Source: Paraeggerthella hominis (GTDB taxonomy: Bacteria; Actinomycetota; Coriobacteriia; Coriobacteriales; Eggerthellaceae). Taken from it: DNA of 64,000 bases. Of this stretch, positions 45,634-53,429 are shown one piece after another. The notes beneath the pieces were generated by a model. That model worked only from the letters and a program-made list of their open reading frames with translations, was not told where the DNA came from and searched no databases. The stretch is from NCBI RefSeq assembly GCF_021044775.1, contig NZ_JAJNOQ010000009.1:1-64000 (forward strand), in the 5' to 3' direction. Made by a program: the position numbers and the translations under genes. Each line of letters begins with the position of its first letter. Position 1 is the stretch's first letter.

Positions 45634-46886
45634 GCGGTTGCCTCCTCGAAAACGATGCTGCGTGCGGCGGCTAAACGGGCTACGGCGGCGCGGGTTCTGT
45701 CGTCCTCGGCGCTGAGCGCCGCTTCCTCGAACGTGGCAGTGACGAACAGGCGCTCGGCTGCATCGGGGGATACCCCTCGGCTGGCCAGGTAGAACAGCTG
45801 CTCCGGACGCACGTGGCCGATCGTGGCTCCGTGGTTTCCGGCCACGTCGTCTTCGTCGCAGAGGATCACGGGCACCGTGCGGTTCTCCACGCGCTCGTCG
45901 GCAAGAAGCACGGTTTCCTGCTCGGACCCTTCGGACCCCTTGCATCCGTGCGCAAGCTCGATGGTCCCGCGCAGCGTTTTCGAGGACGCTCCGGCCAGCA
46001 CGCCGTTGGCGTTGAAGACGCAGGCGGTGCGTCGTCCCCGCTGGTGCGCCACGTAGTTGAAGTCTCGCTGCTCTTGGGCGTGCCCCAGGTAGCGCGTGTC
46101 CGCATCCAGGCGCGCGTCGTCTCCTCGCAGGTCGGCCGCGAGGCCCGTGTAGCTGCGGCCCGCGCCCAGCACGACGTGGCGCACGGTCATGCGAGCGTTT
46201 CGGTCGAGCACGATGCCGGTGTCGTCGAGCGCCGTCCAAGAGTCGTCGAGCGTTTGCGTGCAAGCAAGGTCGATGCGGGCGTTTTCGCCGACGAATGCGC
46301 GGATGCGCGTCCCGACTGCGCCTTCGCCCGCATGAGGGGAGTCCATCGTGACGGTAAGCGCAAGCGATGAGTTCGGGGCCGCGACCAGGTCGATGGCGGC
46401 TGCGTTGACCGCGCCGTCAACGCCTTCGATGCGAATGGATGCGCGCGCGGTTTCCCCAGGGCTCGTGGCCAGCACAATTGGTTCTCCTGCCGCGAATTCA
46501 AGATATTCCCGCGCTTGGTGGCCCATGCCCGTTTCAAATGCCTCCACCATGCTGCCTTCCAGCTCCCTTTCGGCGGCGATCTGCTGAAAGGGCGTGAGCG
46601 CGGGAACGTCCAGGTCGGCGGGATCGGTCGTGCCGCAGGCTGCCGCGACGATGGCTCGAGGCGCGGTCTCTGATGCGGGCGTCCTTTCGTCGAGCGCCGC
46701 CTGGGCGCGTTCGACCACGCGCTCGAACGCGTTCGCCTTGCCGATGAGCGACGGCGGCGCAAGTGTCTCCACGCAGCGCGCGTGCGTCAAGCCGGCGGGC
46801 AGTTCTATGTCGACATCGTTCATGCGAAGCCTGTGCCACGTGGGGGCGGGCATGGCGTTCGCGCGTTCTATCGTGAGGGTTTCCAT
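45630..46886 (-). CDS. sufD: SufD, Fe-S cluster assembly scaffold subunit
   Basis: 418 aa. Right-handed beta-helix protein that forms the SufBC2D scaffold. The C-terminal half shows the family end, CDEDDVAGNHGATIGHVRPEQLFYL, with the conserved His facing the SufB-SufD interface, followed by SRGVSPDAAERLFV. The ATG directly overlaps the sufB stop (TAATG), and the 3' end overlaps sufS by 4 nt. Tight overlaps imply stoichiometric translation. Confidence 0.93.
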   Translation of the reverse strand: METLTIERANAMPAPTWHRLRMNDVDIELPAGLTHARCVETLAPPSLIGKANAFERVVERAQAALDERTPASETAPRAIVAAACGTTDPADLDVPALTPFQQIAAERELEGSMVEAFETGMGHQAREYLEFAAGEPIVLATSPGETARASIRIEGVDGAVNAAAIDLVAAPNSSLALTVTMDSPHAGEGAVGTRIRAFVGENARIDLACTQTLDDSWTALDDTGIVLDRNARMTVRHVVLGAGRSYTGLAADLRGDDARLDADTRYLGHAQEQRDFNYVAHQRGRRTACVFNANGVLAGASSKTLRGTIELAHGCKGSEGSEQETVLLADERVENRTVPVILCDEDDVAGNHGATIGHVRPEQLFYLASRGVSPDAAERLFVTATFEEAALSAEDDRTRAAVARLAAARSIVFEEATA

Positions 46887-48298
46887 TATCCGATGGCCCC
46901 TTCCATTTCAAGCTTGATCAGGTTGTTCATTTCCACGGCGTACTCAAGGGGCAGCTCTTTCGACACGGGGTCGGCGAAGCCGTTCACGATCATCGTGCGC
47001 GCCTCTTCTTCGGGTATGCCGCGGCTCATCAGGTAAAAGACCTTGTCGTCTCCGATGCGGCCGATGGTGGCCTCGTGTCCGATGTCCACGTGCTTGCAGC
47101 GAATGTCCATGGCCGGGATGGTGTCTGAGCGGCTGATGTCGTCGAGCATGAGCGACTGGCACGACACGCTGGCCGCGGATCCCTTCGCCGCTTCGGTGGC
47201 TACGATGGACGACCTGAACGTCGAGATGCCACCGCCTTTCGAGATGGATTTCGTTTCGATGGACGCGGACGTATCGGGTGCGGCGAGCACCACCTTGCAG
47301 CCCGTGTCCAGGTTCTGTCCCGCTCCGGCGAAGGTGATGCCGGTGAAGCTCGACGTGGATTTCCGTCCGGCAAGGATGGACATGGGGTAGAGGTAGCCGA
47401 CGTGGCTGCCGAAGGATCCGCTGATCCATTCCACGGATCCGCCTTCGTCCACGCGGGCGCGCTTGGTGTTGAGGTTGTACATGTTCTTCGACCAGTTCTC
47501 GATGGTCGAATAGCGCAGGCGCGCCTGCTTGCCCACGAACAGCTCCACCGCTCCGGCGTGCAGGTTCGCCACGTTGTACTTCGGCGCGGAGCAGCCTTCG
47601 ATGAAATGCAGGTCGGCGCCGTCTTCCACGATGATGAGCGTGTGCTCGAACTGACCGGCTCCCTTCGCGTTCAGGCGAAAGTAGCTTTGCAAGGGAAAGT
47701 CCAGCTTGACGCCCTTCGGAACGTAGACGAACGACCCGCCGCTCCACACCGCGCCGTGCAGCGCGGCGAACTTGTGGTCGGTGGGCGGGATGAGCGTCAT
47801 GAACTTCTCTTTGATGAGCGGCTCCCAATCCGGGTCAAGGAGCGCTTCCTCGATGCCGGAGTAGACGATGCCCATGCTGGCGGCGGTGTCCTGCATGCTG
47901 TGGTAGACCAGCTCGGAATCGTACTGCGCCCCCACGCCGGCAAGGTACTCGCGCTCGGCCTCGGGTATCCCCAGGCGGTCGAACGTGTTTTTGACGTCGT
48001 CGGGAAGGCTGTCCCAGTCGCTTTGCATCTCCGTGTTGGGCTTCACGTACGTGGCGATGTCGTCCATGTTGAGGCCGCTCAACCCAGGGCCCCAATCAGG
48101 GTTTTTCATGCGATGGTACGTGTCGAGGGATTGCAGGCGGAAGTCCAGCATCCAGCCGGGCTCGTTCTTGCGCTCGGATATCTCGCGTACGATGGACGGC
48201 GTAAGCCCCGCGTCAAGGCGCTCGATGCCGGTTTCGTCGTTCGCGAAATCGTACAGGCTGCGGTCGATGTCGTCGACGTACGTTCGTTGCTTCGTCAT
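46886..48298 (-). CDS. sufB: SufB, Fe-S cluster assembly scaffold subunit
   Basis: 470 aa, full length. The cluster is assembled on SufB with SufC ATP hydrolysis. Conserved features are FVYVPKGVKLDFPLQSYFR, VEDGADLHFIEGCSAP with the Cys of the sulfur-transfer path, the CKVVLAAPDTSASIETKSISKGGG segment (in parts) and the C-terminal Cys/Glu/His region DIRCKHVDIGHEATIGRI. The ATG at 48298 has GGAGGAAG upstream. An upstream in-frame ATG at 48331 lies inside sufC's end and is less likely. There is a 10-nt gap after sufC. Confidence 0.96.
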   Translation of the reverse strand: MTKQRTYVDDIDRSLYDFANDETGIERLDAGLTPSIVREISERKNEPGWMLDFRLQSLDTYHRMKNPDWGPGLSGLNMDDIATYVKPNTEMQSDWDSLPDDVKNTFDRLGIPEAEREYLAGVGAQYDSELVYHSMQDTAASMGIVYSGIEEALLDPDWEPLIKEKFMTLIPPTDHKFAALHGAVWSGGSFVYVPKGVKLDFPLQSYFRLNAKGAGQFEHTLIIVEDGADLHFIEGCSAPKYNVANLHAGAVELFVGKQARLRYSTIENWSKNMYNLNTKRARVDEGGSVEWISGSFGSHVGYLYPMSILAGRKSTSSFTGITFAGAGQNLDTGCKVVLAAPDTSASIETKSISKGGGISTFRSSIVATEAAKGSAASVSCQSLMLDDISRSDTIPAMDIRCKHVDIGHEATIGRIGDDKVFYLMSRGIPEEEARTMIVNGFADPVSKELPLEYAVEMNNLIKLEMEGAIG

Positions 48299-48308
48299 GG
48301 CTTCCTCC

Positions 48309-49136
48309 CTACGCGGTTGCGGCGCAGCCATGCTGTGCGGCGCAACCGGCGCTCACCGCGTCGGCGGGAGCGTCGCTGGCCTGGTCCATGAGCTCGAAGC
48401 GCTCGAAGCCGTGGGAGTCGATCTCGCGGATGAGCGACGCGTCTCCGCTTTCGACGATGCGCCCGCGCACCAGCACGTGGACGCGGTCGATGTCCAATCG
48501 CTCCAGAATGCGGGTGTTGTGGGTGATGATGGCCAGCGTGCCCTCGCACGAGCGGCGGTACGCATCGATCCCTCGCGAAACCACGCCCAGGGCGTCGACG
48601 TCAAGGCCGGAGTCCGTTTCGTCCAGGATGGCCAGCTTCGGTCGCAGCAGCAGAAGCTGCAGCATCTCGAGCTTCTTCTTCTCGCCGCCGGAAAAGCCCA
48701 CGCCCAGCTCTCGGTCGAGGTAGGCGGGATCCATGTCCAGCTCGCGTGCGAGGTCGCGCACGTGCTTGCGGAACAGCTTGCCCTTCATGTCGAATCCTTC
48801 GCGGCCTGTCGTGGTGGCGCGCAGGAAGCTGGAAACGGGGACGCCCGGAATCTCGACCGGTGCCTGGAAGCTGAGGAACAGCCCCGCGCGCGAGCGCTTG
48901 TCCGGGGCGAGGTCGGTGATGTCCTGGCCGTCGAATTCCACCGTTCCGCTTTCGACCGTGTAGACGGGGCTGCCCATGACAACGTGTCCGAGCGTGGATT
49001 TGCCGGCACCGTTCGGACCCATGATGACGTGGGTTTCGCCCGATCCGATGTTCAGATCAACCGCGTTCAGGATGGTCTTGTCGTTGGCCGATGCCGTGAG
49101 CCCCTGTACGGACAGGAGCGTGCTCTCTCCGATCAT
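48309..49136 (-). CDS. sufC: SufC, Fe-S assembly ATPase
   Basis: 275 aa. ABC-type soluble ATPase: Walker A GPNGAGKST near residue 41, signature FSGGEKKKLEML near 148, Walker B LAILDETDSGLD, switch His in ITHNTR. The DETDSGLD form is SufC-specific. The ATG at 49136 has AAAGGAA upstream. The extra 27 codons of the longer open frame run through the leader. The last 25 residues are Cys/Ala-rich (AGCAAQHGCAATA), an unusual tail beyond the normal SufC end. First gene of the operon, divergent from the Rrf2 regulator. Confidence 0.95.
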   Translation of the reverse strand: MIGESTLLSVQGLTASANDKTILNAVDLNIGSGETHVIMGPNGAGKSTLGHVVMGSPVYTVESGTVEFDGQDITDLAPDKRSRAGLFLSFQAPVEIPGVPVSSFLRATTTGREGFDMKGKLFRKHVRDLARELDMDPAYLDRELGVGFSGGEKKKLEMLQLLLLRPKLAILDETDSGLDVDALGVVSRGIDAYRRSCEGTLAIITHNTRILERLDIDRVHVLVRGRIVESGDASLIREIDSHGFERFELMDQASDAPADAVSAGCAAQHGCAATA

Positions 49137-49226
49137 GCGAACGTTCCTTTCGTTTCGGGGCGGATAGTATGCTTTGGTAGGTGCATTGCCCGAAATCTCT
49201 CGTCGTGAGTTAATCATATAATTTTG

Positions 49227-49275
49227 CTAGGATTAAAATAATCCGATACCGTGAAAAGTCAAGCATTAATCCTAG
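49227..49275. promoter_or_regulatory. Candidate operator of the Rrf2/SufR regulator
   Basis: GGATTA-AAA-TAATCC (49230-49244) is a perfect 15-nt palindrome over the suf -10. In addition CTAGGATTAA (49227-49236) and TTAATCCTAG (49266-49275) form a perfect 10-bp inverted repeat flanking the promoter. Together they offer two sites for a dimeric repressor, placed to control sufCBDSU and the divergent regulator gene. Confidence 0.65.
49235..49262 (-). promoter_or_regulatory. Promoter of the suf operon
   Basis: On the minus strand, TTGACT (49262 to 49257), a 16-nt spacer and TATTTT (49240 to 49235). The -10 lies inside the palindrome at 49230-49244. Confidence 0.7.
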
Positions 49276-49372
49276 AAAGTTGATAGAATTTATGCAAAAC
49301 GTTCGGTGCCCGGCAGATGGCCGGCGTGCTGATTTCGCCGGAGCTCGCGCGGCGCAGAGGGAAGGAGTTTCG

Positions 49373-49795
49373 ATGCTCGTATCGACGAAAGGCCGCTACG
49401 CGTTGCGGCTCATGGTGTACGTAGCCCAGGCGGGCGACGGCGCGAAAGTTGCGCTGCGCGAGGTTGCCGAGCGGGAGGATATCTCGTTCAAGTACCTTGA
49501 GCAGCTTGCCCGCCCGCTCGTTCAGGCGGGGCTGCTTCGCAGCGTCCGCGGCAAGGGAGGCGGCTACGTGCTGGCCAGCGACCCCGCCGCCATCAAGGCC
49601 GGGGACGTGCTGCGCGCCGTGGAAGGCAGCACGGCTCCGGTGGCGTGCATGGGCCTTGACGGCGACGATCGATGTCCGCGCTTGTCGGAGTGCACCACCG
49701 TCCGCTTTTGGGCGGGCCTGGACAAGACGATAGAAGACTACGTCGACGGCGTGACGCTGGCCGATCTGGCGGTGGTCCCGGCGGTGCGTTCGTAG
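49373..49795 (+). CDS. Rrf2/IscR-family Fe-S-sensing regulator of suf
   Basis: 140 aa. Winged helix with STKGRYALRLMVYVAQ and the recognition region DISFKYLEQLARPLVQAGLLRS. The wing KGKGGGYVLA is intact. Three cysteines, Cys92, Cys101 and Cys107, occupy the positions of the IscR cluster ligands, so it probably binds an Fe-S cluster and represses suf when clusters are plentiful. The ATG at 49373 has GAAGGAG at 49361-49367. Divergent from sufC, with shared operator-like palindromes. Confidence 0.93.
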   Translation: MLVSTKGRYALRLMVYVAQAGDGAKVALREVAEREDISFKYLEQLARPLVQAGLLRSVRGKGGGYVLASDPAAIKAGDVLRAVEGSTAPVACMGLDGDDRCPRLSECTTVRFWAGLDKTIEDYVDGVTLADLAVVPAVRS

Positions 49796-49802
49796 CGCCG
49801 CT

Positions 49803-51440
49803 TCAGCGCCGTTGGCGCAACGGGCGCGCCGCGGGGCTGCCGTTGCTTCCCAGGCTGACGGCGAGCGGCCGCGCTTGGGCGGGATCCGAGGCGGGGAAGT
49901 CGAGGCGATAGTGCGCGCCGCGGCTTTCGGTGCGCGTTCGCGCCGCTTCCACGATGGATCGCGCAAGCGTCAGCTGGGCCGTGATGCGCGCCGCTTCCGC
50001 AACCTGGCGCGGGTCTTCGGTTCGGCGTTTCGCGGATTCGGTTTGCGCGGCCAGGTTCTCCAGGGCTTCCTGAGCCGCGCTCAGGCCGTCCTCGCTTCTC
50101 ACGATCATGCAGCTTTCGGTCATGATGCGCCTCAGCGCCGCCCGGATGTCCGAGCCGTGCTCGATGCCGATTCCTTCGAAGGCGGCGTGAGCTTGCGGCT
50201 GTCGATTGCTTTGCGCATTCGCCCTTGCGGCTCGTGACGCCGCCGAAGCTCCCGCCCGCAGGCCGAACACGATACCGTTCGCGCTTGAGAGGCCGCCGAT
50301 GCGGTCGGCTCCGTGCATGCCGCCCGTCGCCTCGCCGCAGGCGTAAAGCCCGTCGACGCCGGTTGCCGCGTGCTCGTCGATGAGGATGCCGCCGTTCGCC
50401 GCATGGGCGTACGGAGCGATGACCAGCTCGTCGTCGATTTGGATGCCTCTGTCCCGCTTCAGCCAGTCGAAGTACGTGCGCACGAACTCGGGCAGCGGGG
50501 AAGCGCCGTCAAAACGGTAGCGCACGGTCAGCCCGCGCGGACCTGCGTTCGCCAGCGCAAGGTCCACGTCGCGTGATGCGAGCCGCGCCGTGAAGGGTCC
50601 GTGCCCCGAGCGCGCCTCCAGCGCGAAACGAGCGTCTGCGACCTCGCGCAGCGCGTCGCGCCCTTCGGTGTCGAGCAGCTGGGCGAAGCGAAACGTCTTC
50701 TCGTTGAACACGATGCCGCTTTTCGGGCGGACGAGGCCGGGCATCATCTGCATGAACTCCAGGTTGACGAGCGTGCAGCCGCTGCGCAGCGCAAGGGCCT
50801 GGGCGGTTCCCTGCACGTCGTCCGCCGTGAGCCGGCGCTCGAACAGCCCGCCGTAGCCTCCCGTCGCCAGCACGACGGCGCCGCATGCGACCAGCTCGAA
50901 CGAACGAGTCGCATGGTCGAACAGCACGGCGCCTGTGGCGGTTCCTTCTTGCATGACCAGGTCGATCAGCTCCCAAGGGGAAAGCACGTCGATGTTCAGG
51001 CGCGCAAGTTCGGCGGCTGCGGCCCGTTCGAAGGGCGCGCGCTCGATGCCGCGCCACAGGCGATGCTTGCGATCGAAGCAGGGGACGAACTCGCGCTCCT
51101 GCGCTCGCTTTGGCTCCTTGAGCGTTACGCCGAGCGCTTCCAACTGCTCGATTCCGCTGGAGATGCCGCCGACGAACGATGCGACCAGCGCGGGATCGGT
51201 CATGCCGCAGCCTACGTCGAGGATCTGCTTCGCAAGGTCGGCTTCGTCGGAGGGCGACTCGGGGCCGATGAGCCCCAGGCCCCAGGTGCCCGGGTAGAAG
51301 CTCGAGCCCGAGAACAGGGGTCCCAGGCTGGCGATTGCCGTGCGCGCTCCTGCACGCGCTGCCGAGAGCGCCGCCATGGTTCCGGCGATGCCGCTTCCTA
51401 CCACCAAGACGTCGAAGTGCTTTGATCGGTTCAGGCGCAT
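49803..51440 (-). CDS. FAD-dependent L-aspartate oxidase/fumarate-reductase-like flavoprotein
   Basis: 545 aa. FAD-binding VLVVGSGIAGTMAALSAARAG near residue 12, second FAD segment GACGAVVLATGGYGGLF in part near 195, GGMHGADRIGGLSSANGIVFG near 370, and a C-terminal helical domain with ESRGAHYRLDFP, the mark of the succinate dehydrogenase/aspartate oxidase group. It has no signal peptide. A cytosolic NadB-like role (iminoaspartate for NAD synthesis) or a soluble fumarate reductase are both possible. nadA and nadC are not adjacent. The ATG at 51440 has GCGAGG upstream. It converges on the Rrf2 gene with a 7-nt gap. Confidence 0.82.
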   Translation of the reverse strand: MRLNRSKHFDVLVVGSGIAGTMAALSAARAGARTAIASLGPLFSGSSFYPGTWGLGLIGPESPSDEADLAKQILDVGCGMTDPALVASFVGGISSGIEQLEALGVTLKEPKRAQEREFVPCFDRKHRLWRGIERAPFERAAAAELARLNIDVLSPWELIDLVMQEGTATGAVLFDHATRSFELVACGAVVLATGGYGGLFERRLTADDVQGTAQALALRSGCTLVNLEFMQMMPGLVRPKSGIVFNEKTFRFAQLLDTEGRDALREVADARFALEARSGHGPFTARLASRDVDLALANAGPRGLTVRYRFDGASPLPEFVRTYFDWLKRDRGIQIDDELVIAPYAHAANGGILIDEHAATGVDGLYACGEATGGMHGADRIGGLSSANGIVFGLRAGASAASRAARANAQSNRQPQAHAAFEGIGIEHGSDIRAALRRIMTESCMIVRSEDGLSAAQEALENLAAQTESAKRRTEDPRQVAEAARITAQLTLARSIVEAARTRTESRGAHYRLDFPASDPAQARPLAVSLGSNGSPAARPLRQRR

Positions 51441-51631
51441 GGAGCCTCGCATTCCGTGTTCGTTTCGACCGTCCAAGCTCTGCGCGGTACTGCATCGCGG
51501 TGGAGGATTGGACGTTCTGTGGCTTGCAGATAACGTTTAGATGAACCACATAAGCATACGACATGAGTGGGGTATGTTCGAAGACGAGAAAACGAATGGG
51601 CGAACGCTGGGGTTCGCGAGGAGGGCGCACG

Positions 51632-52711
51632 ATGGAACGGAATGCACGTGAGGACAACACCGGGAGGGGCGGTTCGCTGCGCGCGCTGTTCGACGACCTG
51701 TCGTTGCCGCAGGTGGTCGCCGGTGCGCTTGCAGCCGTCACCTCCATGCTGCTGGCGTCTCAGATAGGCATCTACGGATCGGTGATCGGCGTGGGCGTGG
51801 GCTCCATCGTCTCGGCGGTGGCGTCGCAGCTGTACAAGAAGTTCTTCACCGCTTCGGCCGAGAAGCTGCGCGAGCTGAAGCCGGGCGAGCCGGGCTACGT
51901 GCCCGACGACGGTTCGGACGACGCGCCGACCGTCGTCTTGCCGCCCGCTGGCGAAACCGCGGTGCTGCGTCCGGTTACCGTGCGTCGGTCGCTCACGCCC
52001 CGGATCGGGGATGCCGCGCTTCTCGGTGACGTGACGGCGCAGCGGGTGCGCGACAATCGCGAGCGCAAGCGCAGGGCCCAGCGCAGGATCGTTGCCGTCT
52101 CCGCCGTTTCCGCGATGGTGGCGGTGCTGGTATCCGCTTTTGCGATCAACCTGATCACGCAGGGCGAAGGTTTCGGTGCGCGCCCGGAGCCCCTGGTTTC
52201 GGTGCAGAAGCAGGAGGCGCCGCAGGACGCGGGCGGCGCTTCGGGCGGACAGGGCCAATCCGGGTCGGCGGGTTCGGCGGCGAACAGCGGCTCGCAAGGC
52301 TCCGATGAGGGAAGCGGCTCCTCGGCGGGGTCGGGGTCCTCGAACGGCCAGCAGGGTTCGCCGAGCGCGGGCGGGTCGACCTCCGGCGGTTCGGGCTCCA
52401 GTGCTGGCTCCGGTTCCGGCTCGTCGAGCACGGGGGGATCCGGATCGGACGCGTCGGGCGGATCGGGGTCCGGCACCGGGTCGGGATCTGGTTCCGGCTC
52501 TGATGCCGGCGGGTCGACCGGCGGCAGCGGTTCCGGGTCGGAAGCGACGCCGGGCAGCGGTTCCGGGTCGTCCGGTTCGGGCTCCGCGACGGGTTCCGGA
52601 TCGGGATCGGGCTCTGGATCGGGATCGGGGTCGTCCGCAGGCTCGACCACCCCGACGGGCTCGCAACCGCCTGCGAGTCCGTCGGGCGGTTCGGCTAGCG
52701 TGACGGCTTAG
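51632..52711 (+). CDS. Membrane protein with long Gly/Ser-rich tail
   Basis: 359 aa. Ribosome site GAGGAGGGC before the ATG at 51632. A hydrophobic segment with a glycine-zipper look (residues 27-60, ASQIGIYGSVIGVGVGSIVSA) and a second at about 147-168 flank a charged cytoplasmic-type loop. From about 190 on, the chain is almost pure Gly/Ser with Ala/Thr/Asp and reads GSGSGSGSG near the end. It is probably a flexible extracytoplasmic tail or linker. No sortase motif is visible. The family is not recognised. The 3' end overlaps the convergent XRE gene by 17 bp. Confidence 0.8.
   Translation: MERNAREDNTGRGGSLRALFDDLSLPQVVAGALAAVTSMLLASQIGIYGSVIGVGVGSIVSAVASQLYKKFFTASAEKLRELKPGEPGYVPDDGSDDAPTVVLPPAGETAVLRPVTVRRSLTPRIGDAALLGDVTAQRVRDNRERKRRAQRRIVAVSAVSAMVAVLVSAFAINLITQGEGFGARPEPLVSVQKQEAPQDAGGASGGQGQSGSAGSAANSGSQGSDEGSGSSAGSGSSNGQQGSPSAGGSTSGGSGSSAGSGSGSSSTGGSGSDASGGSGSGTGSGSGSGSDAGGSTGGSGSGSEATPGSGSGSSGSGSATGSGSGSGSGSGSGSSAGSTTPTGSQPPASPSGGSASVTA
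52205..52690 (+). repeat. Low-complexity Gly/Ser-coding tract
   Basis: About 480 nt of imperfect GGNTCN hexamer repeats (GGTTCG, GGATCG, GGCTCC variants) encode the Gly/Ser tail. Such tracts change length by slippage, so the copy number may vary between strains or be mis-assembled. Confidence 0.8.
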
Positions 52712-53309
52712 GTCGTGCGGCCTTCGCCTTGAACAGGCCGTGCTGGTTGCAGAAAGCGTAGACGGCTCCCGACCCCATGATGGGGAAGCGCGCTTCGGCG
52801 TTTTGCTCCGGGTACAGTTTGCGCAGGTGCAGGCGGTCCGTTGTAGCGTAGGCGATGAAGCTGACGAAATGCTGCTTCGTCATGGGGTGGTCCATCGTTA
52901 CGTAGAAGTCATGTTCTACCACGTCGATTTCCAGACGATGGACGCTGTCGGCAGAGTCTGCGTCTTCGGCGTCAAGGGCGGGGAGCAGGATGCCGCAGCA
53001 GCTGAACGCGCCCTCGCCGGTTGCATGGACGGCGTTGCCGCACAGAGGGCAGACGTAGAACCGCGTGCGCAGCATGTTGGCGCAGCGATTCGAGTTGTGG
53101 GCGCATTCTCCCGAAAGCAGCTCGGCCACCGACACGTCGAGCGCCGCGCTCAAAGGCTCGACCAGCGTGATGTCGGGAAGCCCCTTTCCCGTTTCCCATT
53201 TGGAAACCGCTTTGTCGGTGACGCCGAGGCGGCTGGCAAGCTCGCGTTGCGTGCATCCTTTTCGCTCGCGCAGCTTGCGGATGGTGTCGCCGGTAATGTA
53301 GGTGGACAT
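52695..53309 (-). CDS. XRE regulator fused to a desulfoferrodoxin-like superoxide reductase domain
   Basis: 204 aa. Residues 5-62 are a Cro/C1-type HTH (IRKLRERKGCTQRELASRLG, VSKWETGKGLPD). Residues 85-106 form a zinc ribbon (Cys87, Cys90, Cys104, Cys105). Residues 120-195 follow the superoxide reductase iron centre: His124, His141 and His147 (DHPMTKQH), Cys187 and His190 (CNQHGLF). All four His and the Cys ligand are retained. The HP...H spacing of 6 and CxxH spacing of 3 equal those of desulfoferrodoxin. It may sense or scavenge superoxide while controlling transcription. GGAGCAC precedes the ATG. Confidence 0.88.
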   Translation of the reverse strand: MSTYITGDTIRKLRERKGCTQRELASRLGVTDKAVSKWETGKGLPDITLVEPLSAALDVSVAELLSGECAHNSNRCANMLRTRFYVCPLCGNAVHATGEGAFSCCGILLPALDAEDADSADSVHRLEIDVVEHDFYVTMDHPMTKQHFVSFIAYATTDRLHLRKLYPEQNAEARFPIMGSGAVYAFCNQHGLFKAKAARPKPSR

Positions 53310-53429
53310 GAAGTGCTCCGTTCGGTGGTTGTGGCGGTCTGCAACGACCCTGTTTCGATTGCATCGATTATGGGGCTGCTTTCGCGTGCGGGCAACCTAC
53401 GCTTCGTGGAGCGCTTGGGAAGGGCTCGA

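Noticed and set aside
52205..52690. Repeat array that might be a CRISPR or tandem-repeat locus
   Set aside because: The repeats are hexamer-scale, in frame and encode Gly/Ser. There is no constant repeat/unique spacer pattern and no cas gene. No CRISPR array was seen elsewhere in the window.
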